Shown here one piece after another: positions 1 to 5,275 of a stretch of 6,398 bases of DNA. The translations under genes and the position numbers were made by a program. Location: positions 1 to 6,398 of the forward strand of contig JAIJEI010000121.1 of the NCBI GenBank assembly GCA_022739095.1, written 5' to 3'. The stretch is from Bifidobacterium sp. Lineage in GTDB: Bacteria > Actinomycetota > Actinomycetes > Actinomycetales > Bifidobacteriaceae. The notes beneath the pieces were generated by a model. That model was not told the origin of the DNA. It searched no databases and saw only the letters and a program-made list of their open reading frames with translations. The first letter of the stretch is position 1, and each line of letters starts with the position of its first letter.

Positions 1-612
1 CCGGGTTTTGCCATCCTTGACGAGCAGGGCTTGACGGTTGGTGAGGGGCTTGAGACTGAGATCGGCACCATATTGGTCGAGAATACGTTGTGCGGCGCGG
101 CCCATGGCCGCTGCGTGGTGGTGGGGGACCACGTGGAAATCAGCCAGGCCCAATCCTGCGTAATCGGTGAGATCGGGAGCTTTGTCCGTGCAGTCCATGA
201 GCTTGATATAGCCGATGTCGGGTGCCGTGATGACCGAGCCCGCGGACTCGCCGATATACGGCGTGCCGGCGCGCACCTGCTCGATGATGGCCCGGTCGGC
301 GCCGGTGCGGCGCAACTCCTGCAGGAGAAAGAACGTGTTGCCGCCGTCCACATAGATGCAATCGGCTTCGGCGATGCTGCGCGTGACGCGTTCGGCGGAA
401 CCGCTCGGTACACCTTCCACATCCAGTTGCTCCACCTCGAAACCGAGACGTTGCAACGCACGCTTGCTCAACGCCGAGTGAACCGGCCCCCACGGTTCCA
501 CGGCGCTCGCCGTCGGGATGAACGCGACCCGCTTGCCTTGCGGACGCGGCTCGATCTCATGCACGGCGGACGAGGCGTCGCGGAACATCGAAGTCAGCAG
601 CATCGTAACCAT
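1..612 (-). CDS. Peptidase family S51 (PepE-like) protein, C-terminus cut by the window edge
   Basis: A class I glutamine-amidotransferase-like serine peptidase related to dipeptidase E, which in characterised members cleaves Asp-X dipeptides in the cytoplasm. Counting from the ATG at 612, 204 residues are visible. They include the early strand KRVAFIPTAS (27-36), YVDGGNTF (87-94), the nucleophile elbow GESAGS with Ser123, Asp132 shortly after it, and a VVPHHH stretch (His164 onwards). These match the Ser/Asp/His triad positions of Salmonella PepE. The family is usually 200-240 residues, so only a short tail should lie beyond base 1. The start is uncertain. ATG 612 has AAGAAGG five bases upstream; GTG 627 (giving MKKALMVTMLL) and ATG 603 are alternatives. 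It lies 100 bases downstream of the nicotinamidase on the same strand with no clear terminator between, so co-transcription is possible. The substrate cannot be read from sequence. Confidence 0.87.
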   Translation of the reverse strand, partial: MVTMLLTSMFRDASSAVHEIEPRPQGKRVAFIPTASAVEPWGPVHSALSKRALQRLGFEVEQLDVEGVPSGSAERVTRSIAEADCIYVDGGNTFFLLQELRRTGADRAIIEQVRAGTPYIGESAGSVITAPDIGYIKLMDCTDKAPDLTDYAGLGLADFHVVPHHHAAAMGRAAQRILDQYGADLSLKPLTNRQALLVKDGKTR

Positions 613-630
613 AAGAGCCTTCTTCACATA

Positions 631-646
631 TCGACTAGTCGACTAT
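631..646. promoter_or_regulatory. Overlapping palindromes / 8-bp tandem repeat upstream of the S51 peptidase gene
   Basis: TCGACTAG at 631-638 is followed directly by TCGACTAT at 639-646. Together they make two overlapping perfect palindromes, TCGACTAGTCGA (631-642) and TAGTCGACTA (636-645). The site ends 18 bases before the preferred ATG at 612, and 3 bases before the alternative GTG at 627. That position suits a repressor operator. No matching regulator is identifiable here, and the small size means chance is not excluded. Confidence 0.35.
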
Positions 647-712
647 GCGGCAGTGTAGGCCTTGAATGTATGGAAACGGCTGTGTGTTTCGCTCTGGGTA
701 TATCCGGCCTGA

Positions 713-1327
713 TCAGCGGGACTCAGTCAATGCGATGCCGGCCGCCGCCATCTGCTTGCGGGCCGCGACGCCAAGCTCTTCGCTGACCGGCACGGTCAGA
801 TCTTCGAACACGGTGACCTCGAAACCAAGCTTCCTGGCATCGAGTGCGGTGTCCTTGACGCAATGCGATTCGGCGATGCCCACCACATCCACGCGACTCA
901 CGCCGGCGGCCTTCAGCGCATTGGCCAGCGTCTTGCCAGCGGATTGCTCGGCCGCGATCTCCTCACGGGTCTGGATACGGTCGGTATTGTCCTCGATGCC
1001 CTCAAAACCGGAATATGCCGCCGAATACTGGCCTTTCTTGAAATGATGCTCGATATTCAGCGCCTTGATCGCCGGATGCAATTCGGCGTTCGGCGTGCCG
1101 GCCGCACCATGCTTCGGCCACGTGTCCACGAAATCTGGTTCCGCCGACCAGTGCGCGCCCGGCTCGATATGCCAGTCCTGCGTGGTTGCGATATACGCGT
1201 ACTCGCTGCGATGTGCGATCACATAATCGGCAATCCGCTCGGCGACCGCGTTGCCGCCTTCGACACCTAGTTCGCCGCCTTCACAGAACGTCGGCTGCAC
1301 ATCCACCACAATCAGTGCCTTGCTCAT
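713..1327 (-). CDS. pncA: Nicotinamidase (pyrazinamidase, isochorismatase-like fold)
   Basis: Hydrolyses nicotinamide to nicotinate and ammonia, the first step of the deamidating NAD salvage route in the cytoplasm. The 204-residue protein has full family length and every hallmark of M. tuberculosis PncA. The catalytic aspartate is Asp9 in IVVDVQPTF. The metal ligands are Asp51, His53 and His59 in TTQDWHIEPGAH, and His73 in WPKHG. Lys98 lies in KKGQYSAAYSGFEG. The catalytic cysteine is Cys156 in GIAESHCVKDTALDA, preceded by the Ile-Ala pair where the family has a cis peptide. The ATG at 1327 is preceded by a GGGGA-like ribosome binding site. The transglycosylase-like gene ends 109 bases upstream on the same strand. 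A TTGACG hexamer (minus strand, 1413-1408) in that gap could be a -35 box, but no good -10 follows. Pyrazinamide activation would be expected from the family, though not shown here. Confidence 0.95.
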   Translation of the reverse strand: MSKALIVVDVQPTFCEGGELGVEGGNAVAERIADYVIAHRSEYAYIATTQDWHIEPGAHWSAEPDFVDTWPKHGAAGTPNAELHPAIKALNIEHHFKKGQYSAAYSGFEGIEDNTDRIQTREEIAAEQSAGKTLANALKAAGVSRVDVVGIAESHCVKDTALDARKLGFEVTVFEDLTVPVSEELGVAARKQMAAAGIALTESR

Positions 1328-1436
1328 AGATTCCCCATTTCTTTTGAATAGGCCTGTAATGTGCTTTCATCTTAGTGGTTTATTGCTGAATAGGGGAGTG
1401 CCGGATTCGTCAAAAGTTAGACGTTTGATTGCCTGA

Positions 1437-2360
1437 TTAGACCAATGTGACGGTGATGGTCTGTTCAGTGGCTTCGGCCCCCGTCCAAACACCGTCTTTG
1501 CGATTCCATTCCATGCCGTTCGCATGCAATGCGTCGATACCGTATTGGCGTGCGTGCGTGACCAACCAGCCCGTAACCTGCCAGCACAGGCGATTATGGT
1601 CGTCTGCGGACAGGGCGTCGGGCAGAGCCACAGTGATTGTCGTACCGTTTGATGAATTATCGCCGTTTCCCGTGGCAGCTGCAGACGTAGTGGCGGCGAC
1701 ATTCGGATAAGCAACCGGAAGCGCGGCGATAAGCCCATCGGCATCCGACGATGTTGCCGGCTCCAGCGCGCATGAAATAGTCGCTCCGAATTCACCGGTC
1801 AGCCCCGAGGCCCAAGCGCGTGCCATCGCATCCCATGTGGCATATAGTTCCGGGTAGCCCGAGCGTTGCACCTCCTGTGCGGCGTCCTCCACCGGAATCG
1901 TCTCCCAATCCGGCACCTGCAGCAGATGGTCGTAGAAGATGTTCGTCGCGTATGTCATGTCGGACACCTGCTCCGCCGTGCCCCAGCCTTGGCTGGGCCG
2001 CTGTTGGAACAGGCCGAGCGAATCCAAGTCGCCGTAGTCCAGATTCGTCAGCCTCGACTCCTGCATGGCCGTGGCTATGGCCACCGTCGCCGCGTGATCC
2101 GGCAGTCCGCGCGTGACGGCGATGTTCGCGATCAGCGCCGCGTTCTGCGCCTGATCAGGCGTCAAGGTGCGGCGGGATTCGTCGGACGACACCGCCGCGC
2201 AATATGCTTCCTCGGCCGTGCGTGCGGTCTCGTGAGGCGTGAATAGCCGTGGCAGCAGCGTCCATGCCGCGATCAGCGCCGCAACAATAAGTATGACGGC
2301 TGCAATCAGCGCGCCCGCGCCATGGGAGCGGCATCTGCCGTGCCGCACCTGTTGTCCCAT
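1437..2360 (-). CDS. Membrane-anchored actinobacterial lysozyme/transglycosylase-like protein
   Basis: A 307-residue bitopic protein. A basic N-terminus (RHGRCRSH) precedes one membrane helix at about 16-37, with no lipobox, so the rest should lie outside the cell. Residues about 68-190 match an actinobacterial family often mislabelled 'heavy metal transporter': an alpha-helical segment, then MQESRLTNLDYGDLDSLGLF (99-118) and QQRPSQGWG (119-127). MQES with Glu101, followed by SLGLFQQRPS, resembles the catalytic-Glu and GLFQ motifs of lysozyme-like transglycosylases, so a role in peptidoglycan cleavage or binding is plausible but unproven. A Ser/Thr/Ala/Gly-rich linker leads to a small C-terminal module (CWQVTGWLVTHARQYGID and onwards). 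ATG 2360 is chosen because GGAGG lies four bases upstream and the membrane helix follows; an in-frame ATG at 2471 would add 37 residues of unlikely composition. Cys54 and the later cysteines could form disulfides. Confidence 0.82.
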   Translation of the reverse strand: MGQQVRHGRCRSHGAGALIAAVILIVAALIAAWTLLPRLFTPHETARTAEEAYCAAVSSDESRRTLTPDQAQNAALIANIAVTRGLPDHAATVAIATAMQESRLTNLDYGDLDSLGLFQQRPSQGWGTAEQVSDMTYATNIFYDHLLQVPDWETIPVEDAAQEVQRSGYPELYATWDAMARAWASGLTGEFGATISCALEPATSSDADGLIAALPVAYPNVAATTSAAATGNGDNSSNGTTITVALPDALSADDHNRLCWQVTGWLVTHARQYGIDALHANGMEWNRKDGVWTGAEATEQTITVTLV

Positions 2361-2441
2361 CGCGCCTCCAATATTTCGGTGTCGTGGCTGACCGTGACCA
2401 GCTGACCTATGCAGCATGTGGATCTGCCGTGTTCCGGCTCG

Positions 2442-2458
2442 GCTGTCATCATGACAGC
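2442..2458. promoter_or_regulatory. Perfect 17-bp palindrome, candidate operator
   Basis: GCTGTCATCATGACAGC is two perfect 8-base arms around a single central C. A shorter outer pair, GTGGAT (2418-2423) and ATCCAC (2466-2471), is also inverted around it. It lies 82-98 bases upstream of the transglycosylase-like gene's ATG, where a transcription factor could act. On the minus strand the palindrome overlaps a poor promoter match (TTCAGG, 17 bases, CATGAT). The regulator is unknown; the size suits a dimeric TetR-, GntR- or MarR-type protein. Confidence 0.45.
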
Positions 2459-2617
2459 GTGGCATATCCACCTGAACGGCGGCTGCGCCATCACGCGACT
2501 TTGTGACAATTCTTCACGCTTCATGACATCCACGCAATCAGACCGGGGAATGATACGCCGACATCTGCATTGCAAGTTTGACGCGGCCGATAAGCCGATT
2601 CGCAATTATCTATTTGC

Positions 2618-2808
2618 GTTTCAAGGGGCTGATTTGCTCGTTCCGAGACATCCACTTCCGTTTCGAGGGGCTGATAGCCGAGTAGCAACAGCTCCAAAAC
2701 GGCTAAATGACGCTGGCATGAAGCCATTCGTACCTGGGTTTTGGCCAATGACCAGCCCCTTGAAACGGAAGTGGATGTCCCCAAACCACGAAATCAGCCC
2801 CTCGAAAC
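2618..2808. repeat. Large intergenic inverted-repeat element with paired GTTTCRAGGGGCTGAT motifs
   Basis: The arms at 2618-2675 and 2751-2808 are inverted copies, identical at 49 of 58 positions by hand alignment, around a 75-base loop. Each arm holds two copies of GTTTCRAGGGGCTGAT (left starting at 2618 and 2660, right inverted near 2753-2767 and 2793-2808; one copy ends GG instead of AT). The copies are spaced 42 bases in both arms. An 18-base block, GACATCCACTTCCGTTTC, is identical in both arms, while the 11 bases before it diverge. Within the loop, CCAAAAC (2694-2700) and GTTTTGG (2738-2744) can also pair. Reading through it gives peptides such as SPLKRKWMS (plus) and QPLETEVDVSE (minus), which I recall among bifidobacterial 'hypothetical proteins'. 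A dispersed non-coding repeat of REP/BIME or MITE type is inferred. Confidence 0.8.
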
Positions 2809-2901
2809 CGAGAATGGCGGTCGGGGTTGCTCCGACACCAAGGGAGATGCTGCCGCTATTGTGTGAAAGGCGATTTGCGTAGGTTTGAAGGAGAGGAACA
2901 C

Positions 2902-3711
2902 ATGGCACAATTGCAGCCGTACTGCGCGATTGAGGGCAATGATGATGGATTGCCCGTCGTGTTCGTGCATGGCATGGGTGTGGACCATCATTCGCTGATG
3001 ATGCTCGACAAGGCGTTTGACGGCAATGATTCAATTCGCCGTATATATCTGGATCTGCCCGGTTTCGGCCGTACGCCGGCATTGCCCGAGCATGCCTGCG
3101 GGCTGCCGGAAATGGCGGATTGGCTGCAAACGGCCATTGACGGCCTTGTCGGTAAAGCGGCTTCATTCGCCATGGTCGGCAACTCGATGGGCGGTGCACT
3201 CGTCCGCGAAGTATTGGCGCGCGAACCTCGCCGAGTGGCCGGTATGGCATTGATCGCGCCGGTTGTGGACCCGCAGCATGCCGGTCGGCATGTGGCCGAA
3301 CATGTGGTTGCACAGCCCAATCCCAAGCTGACGCACTCCTTGCCACAGGACCAGGTGTTCGATTTCATTACCATGGGTGTCAACCAGTCATTCGACGCAT
3401 GGCGGCGCTACCAGCGGTTCATCCTGCCCGGCGTGGCGTTGTGCGACCGTGCGGCATGCGAACGGTTGGATCAACGTTATTGGCTGGCCGATGATCCCGA
3501 GAAAACACTTGGCACATATGCGGGTCCGGTGCTCATCGTCACCGGCAAGCAAGACCAGAACGTCGGATACGAAGACCAGCAAGCCCTGTTGCCGCATTAT
3601 CCCAACGCCACCTTTGTGACGCTGGACAATGCCGGTCACAACGCGCACGTCGACCAGCCCGAAGCCGTCATCACGCTCGTGCGCGAATGGGCGGCTCGTT
3701 TGCATGCCTGA
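2902..3711 (+). CDS. Alpha/beta hydrolase-fold enzyme
   Basis: A 269-residue cytoplasmic hydrolase of the alpha/beta superfamily. In order are the oxyanion strand-loop VVFVHGMG (19-26), DLPGFGRT (51-58), the nucleophile elbow GNSMGG (93-98) with Ser95, the acid in VLIVTGKQDQNVG (Asp218), and the general base in DNAGHNAH (His246). The triad and length are complete, and a lid or cap region lies at about 124-200. ATG 2902 is chosen because AAGGAG sits eight bases upstream and the N-terminal strand follows directly. An upstream in-frame start at 2827 would add 25 residues lying next to the repeat, with no supporting ribosome binding site. No signal peptide. Esterases, C-C bond hydrolases and haloalkane-type enzymes share this plan, so no substrate is assigned. 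It appears to be monocistronic: the next gene is a pseudogene. Confidence 0.9.
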   Translation: MAQLQPYCAIEGNDDGLPVVFVHGMGVDHHSLMMLDKAFDGNDSIRRIYLDLPGFGRTPALPEHACGLPEMADWLQTAIDGLVGKAASFAMVGNSMGGALVREVLAREPRRVAGMALIAPVVDPQHAGRHVAEHVVAQPNPKLTHSLPQDQVFDFITMGVNQSFDAWRRYQRFILPGVALCDRAACERLDQRYWLADDPEKTLGTYAGPVLIVTGKQDQNVGYEDQQALLPHYPNATFVTLDNAGHNAHVDQPEAVITLVREWAARLHA

Positions 3712-3773
3712 ACCTCATAAAGCCTCATGAATCGCGGCTATCTCCTTTGAAAGAGGTACATCAGGCCTAGAAC

Positions 3774-3799
3774 GAATTCACGGGGTGATTCATGAATTC
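3774..3799. repeat. Short inverted repeat GAATTCA/TGAATTC at the remnant's start
   Basis: GAATTCA at 3774-3780 and TGAATTC at 3793-3799 are perfect 7-base inverted arms around a 12-base loop that contains GGGGTG and the candidate start codons. An RNA hairpin here would hide the start region. With only seven pairs, it may be chance. Confidence 0.3.
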
Positions 3800-4276
3800 C
3801 ATGCAGGCTACTCGACCCGCCATGAACCGGCGGCCGGGCTGACACCGATGGCTGCCGACAGGCGAAGCGACGTCGCCCATGTGGCGTTGCTGGTGCTGGC
3901 ATTCAACCTGTTCTACAAGGTACTGACCGATGTGCTGGACTGGATCGGCAAGGCCATCGACGGCCGCATTGCCGCCGCACATGGGCTGGACGCCGCGCAA
4001 ATCCAGGAATTGCAGAGCTCCACGTCGTCCTGCGTGACGCTGATCTACACGGTGGTCGGCATCGTGGTAGTGCTGCTCGTGCTGCGAGGCCCGGGATTTC
4101 GCCGTTGGCTGGGGCTTGACGGCAACGCCGAAGCCGAAACGTCGGTTTTTACGTGTCAACCGCAGCGCCGCAGGCGCGTACGCCAGCTGGTGCAATATCT
4201 GGTTCATCGCCTTCGCGGTCTGGATGATCGCACGCGCCTGTATGGCGTTCGCTCCGTTGAGCTGACGGGCTGCTGA
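3785..4276 (+). pseudogene. Frameshifted remnant of a multi-pass membrane protein
   Basis: No single frame gives a convincing protein. A plausible N-terminus starts at ATG 3792 (MNSMQATRPAMNRRPG) and stops at 3842. The middle is in another frame (from GTG 3785 or ATG 3848) and encodes two clear membrane helices: one around VAHVALLVLAFNLFYKVL, and one around CVTLIYTVVGIVVVLLVL. Past about 4130 that frame becomes arginine-rich and unlike a membrane protein, ending at 4276. The first frame then resumes with FLRVNRSAAGAYAS and a third hydrophobic helix, IWFIAFAVWMIARACMAF, and stops at 4265. A five-T run at 4145-4149 is a possible slippage site. The order of helices and the FRRWLG-like loop recall the N-terminus of CPBP (CAAX protease-like) membrane proteins, but the glutamate motifs that would prove it are absent. 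Truncation plus two frameshifts is my reading. An intact small membrane protein (163 residues from 3785) is the alternative. Confidence 0.55.
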
Positions 4277-4318
4277 CGGTCTGCCGAACTCTATATGTAT
4301 ACGAGCGACCAATGCCGG

Positions 4319-4347
4319 TTGACGCAATGCGCCTTGCAGAGTATATT
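4319..4347 (+). promoter_or_regulatory. Probable sigma-70-type promoter of the DUF2975/XRE operon
   Basis: The -35 box TTGACG (4319-4324) and -10 box TATATT (4342-4347) each match the consensus at five of six positions and have an ideal 17-base spacer. Transcription would start near 4354, giving a leader of about 66 bases. A second, overlapping option with the same spacer is TTGCAG (4334-4339) and TATAGT (4357-4362), whose -10 box would lie inside the operator-like repeat. Confidence 0.65.
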
Positions 4348-4352
4348 GTTTT

Positions 4353-4370
4353 TCGATATAGTCATATCGA
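4353..4370. promoter_or_regulatory. Perfect inverted repeat at the start of transcription, likely operator
   Basis: TCGATATAGTCATATCGA has perfect 7-base arms around AGTC. It begins six bases after the -10 box, so it covers the predicted transcription start. A bound repressor would block initiation. The small Cro/C1-type protein encoded at 4934-5143 in the same operon is the natural candidate to bind it. Confidence 0.6.
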
Positions 4371-4377
4371 TGTTCGC

Positions 4378-4404
4378 GGTGCCGCCTAAAAAAACGTCGG
4401 CACC
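4378..4404 (+). promoter_or_regulatory. Leader inverted repeat just before the ribosome binding site
   Basis: GGTGCCG (4378-4384) and CGGCACC (4398-4404) are perfect 7-base inverted arms around a 13-base A-rich loop. The hairpin ends two bases before AAAGGA (4407-4412), the ribosome binding site of the DUF2975-like gene. It could influence translation, stabilise the mRNA or be a second operator. It lacks a following T-run, so a terminator is unlikely. Confidence 0.45.
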
Positions 4405-4419
4405 TGAAAGGACCGGGCT

Positions 4420-4932
4420 ATGGAAAACTATATGAACCGCTGGGTGTTGCTCGCGTTGAAAGCCATCGTGATTCTGGTCTGGCTGGCCTGCCTATGGGGC
4501 CAACTATTCGCCGTACCGGGATTGAGCGGCGCGCTGGCCGGCCTCTACCCGAGCCAGACGTCGATGCACTGGCCATATCTCATTATGGGCGTGTTGTTCC
4601 TGCTCTGCATCGAAGCGGCGTTCGTGGCCGTATGGAAACTGTTCTCCTTGTCCGGCTCGGGCGCGGTGTTCACCGCAAAAGCCATGCCCTGCGTGAATTG
4701 GATACTCGGCTGCGCTTCCGCAGGCACCGCACTGACCGTCGCAGTGTTCGTGGGCTTTCTGGTCACCGGTTCACGTGATTCAGTGATGCAGAACATGGAT
4801 TACTTCGGCATTGCCTCGGTTCTGGGCGTGACGATCATCGCCGAAATTGGCTTTATTCTGCTGATGATTGTGATGAAGGGCCTACTGCGCGCCGCCACCG
4901 ACCAGTCCAGCGAACTCGAGCAGGTGATTTGA
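4420..4932 (+). CDS. DUF2975-like four-helix membrane protein
   Basis: A 170-residue integral membrane protein of unknown biochemical function. Four hydrophobic segments are visible at about 8-31, 51-75, 92-115 and 128-152, followed by a polar tail ending SSELEQVI. The spacing resembles DUF2975: a short extracytoplasmic loop after helix 1, a 'W-K-L-F-x-L-S-G-S-G-A-V-F-T' segment after helix 2 where family members have a similar GxxF turn, then helices 3 and 4. So does the adjacent small XRE-type regulator. ATG 4420 has AAAGGA seven bases upstream; an internal ATG (residue 5) is less well placed. It is followed after one base by the regulator gene, so the two are translationally coupled. In this type of pair the membrane protein is thought to respond to or modulate the regulator, but that link is inference. 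Family assignment is by pattern and is not certain. Confidence 0.78.
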   Translation: MENYMNRWVLLALKAIVILVWLACLWGQLFAVPGLSGALAGLYPSQTSMHWPYLIMGVLFLLCIEAAFVAVWKLFSLSGSGAVFTAKAMPCVNWILGCASAGTALTVAVFVGFLVTGSRDSVMQNMDYFGIASVLGVTIIAEIGFILLMIVMKGLLRAATDQSSELEQVI

Positions 4933-4933
4933 G

Positions 4934-5143
4934 ATGACGATTCGCATCAATCTCGATGTCATGATGGCCAAACGCAAGATTGGCGTCGGCGAGCTCGCCG
5001 AACAAATTGGCATCACGCCCGCCAACGTGTCCATTCTGAAGAACGGACGTGCCAAAGCCGTCCGTTTCACCACGTTGGACGCCATCTGCAAGGCGCTCGA
5101 CTGCCAACCCGGAGACATCCTCGAATGGGAAGATGTCGATTGA
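4934..5143 (+). CDS. Small Cro/C1-type (XRE, YozG-like) DNA-binding regulator
   Basis: A 69-residue protein that is almost entirely one helix-turn-helix domain. MMAKRKIGVGELAEQIGIT (10-28) forms the first helices, PANVSILKNGRAKAVRF (29-45) the recognition helix region, and TTLDAICKALDCQPGDILEW (46-65) the closing helices with the family's typical CxPGDIL ending. It has no sensor or oligomerisation domain, as in YozG-type regulators that accompany DUF2975 proteins. The start is one base after the upstream stop codon; AGGTG at 4922-4926 serves as ribosome binding site inside the preceding gene. It probably represses its own operon through the repeat at 4353-4370. Target and signal are unknown. 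Confidence 0.92.
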   Translation: MTIRINLDVMMAKRKIGVGELAEQIGITPANVSILKNGRAKAVRFTTLDAICKALDCQPGDILEWEDVD

Positions 5144-5191
5144 TCGACACGCCACCGGCTCGAACTCATGGCTCAGTCCGAAGTCTCTTGC

Positions 5192-5239
5192 AAAAAAATC
5201 AATGATGCCCTATCGTCCTGCAAGACGATAGGGCATCAT
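5192..5239 (-). terminator. Rho-independent terminator, strong on the minus strand, possibly bidirectional
   Basis: Arms 5202-5217 and 5224-5239 form a perfect 16-base-pair stem (the core reads GCCCTATCGTC) with the six-base loop CTGCAA. On the minus strand the stem is followed, after three bases, by seven T (plus-strand A-run 5192-5198), as expected 37 bases beyond the permease stop codon. On the plus strand it lies 58 bases after the regulator gene and is followed only by ATGTTATTAT, a weaker U-tract, so it probably also ends that operon. Confidence 0.88.
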
Positions 5240-5275
5240 CATGTTATTATGCGCAGCTGATATGTCGCGTTGTCA

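Larger units (their letters stand above)
2361..2901. other. 541-base divergent intergenic region
   Basis: This is the gap between the start codons of two diverging genes. Open frames cross it on both strands, but none has a good ribosome binding site or a recognisable protein. They are best read as chance translations of the repeat at 2618-2808. The left part (2361-2617) holds a 17-bp palindrome and presumably the promoter of the transglycosylase-like gene. The right part (2809-2901) must hold the hydrolase's translation signals, with AAGGAG at 2888-2893, and probably its promoter. I could not pick a convincing -35/-10 pair for either gene. No tRNA, riboswitch or small-RNA structure was recognised. 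Confidence 0.6.

Noticed and set aside
31..786. 251-codon plus-strand open frame over the left edge
   Set aside because: It lies antisense to the S51 peptidase, whose minus-strand frame carries the complete GESAGS and YVDGGNTF motifs. Its own composition is arginine- and histidine-rich with no family resemblance.
2618..2808. CRISPR array
   Set aside because: There are only two units per arm, the arms are inverted relative to each other, the region between units is itself repeated rather than unique, and no cas gene is present.
2618..2808. Insertion sequence with terminal inverted repeats
   Set aside because: The 75-base interior has no transposase, and no target-site duplication was evident by eye. 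A non-autonomous MITE remains possible and is noted under the repeat.
2621..3346. 241-codon minus-strand open frame
   Set aside because: It is antisense to the alpha/beta hydrolase and the repeat, has low-complexity Arg/Pro/His-rich content and no ribosome binding site. The plus-strand hydrolase explains the region.
3767..4327. 186-codon minus-strand open frame over the membrane-protein remnant
   Set aside because: It reads as His/Gln/Arg-rich antisense of hydrophobic codons, with no recognisable domain. The plus strand shows clear membrane helices.
4378..4404. Intrinsic terminator or attenuator
   Set aside because: The stem is only seven pairs and no U-tract follows. The A-run is in the loop, so termination is unlikely on the plus strand.
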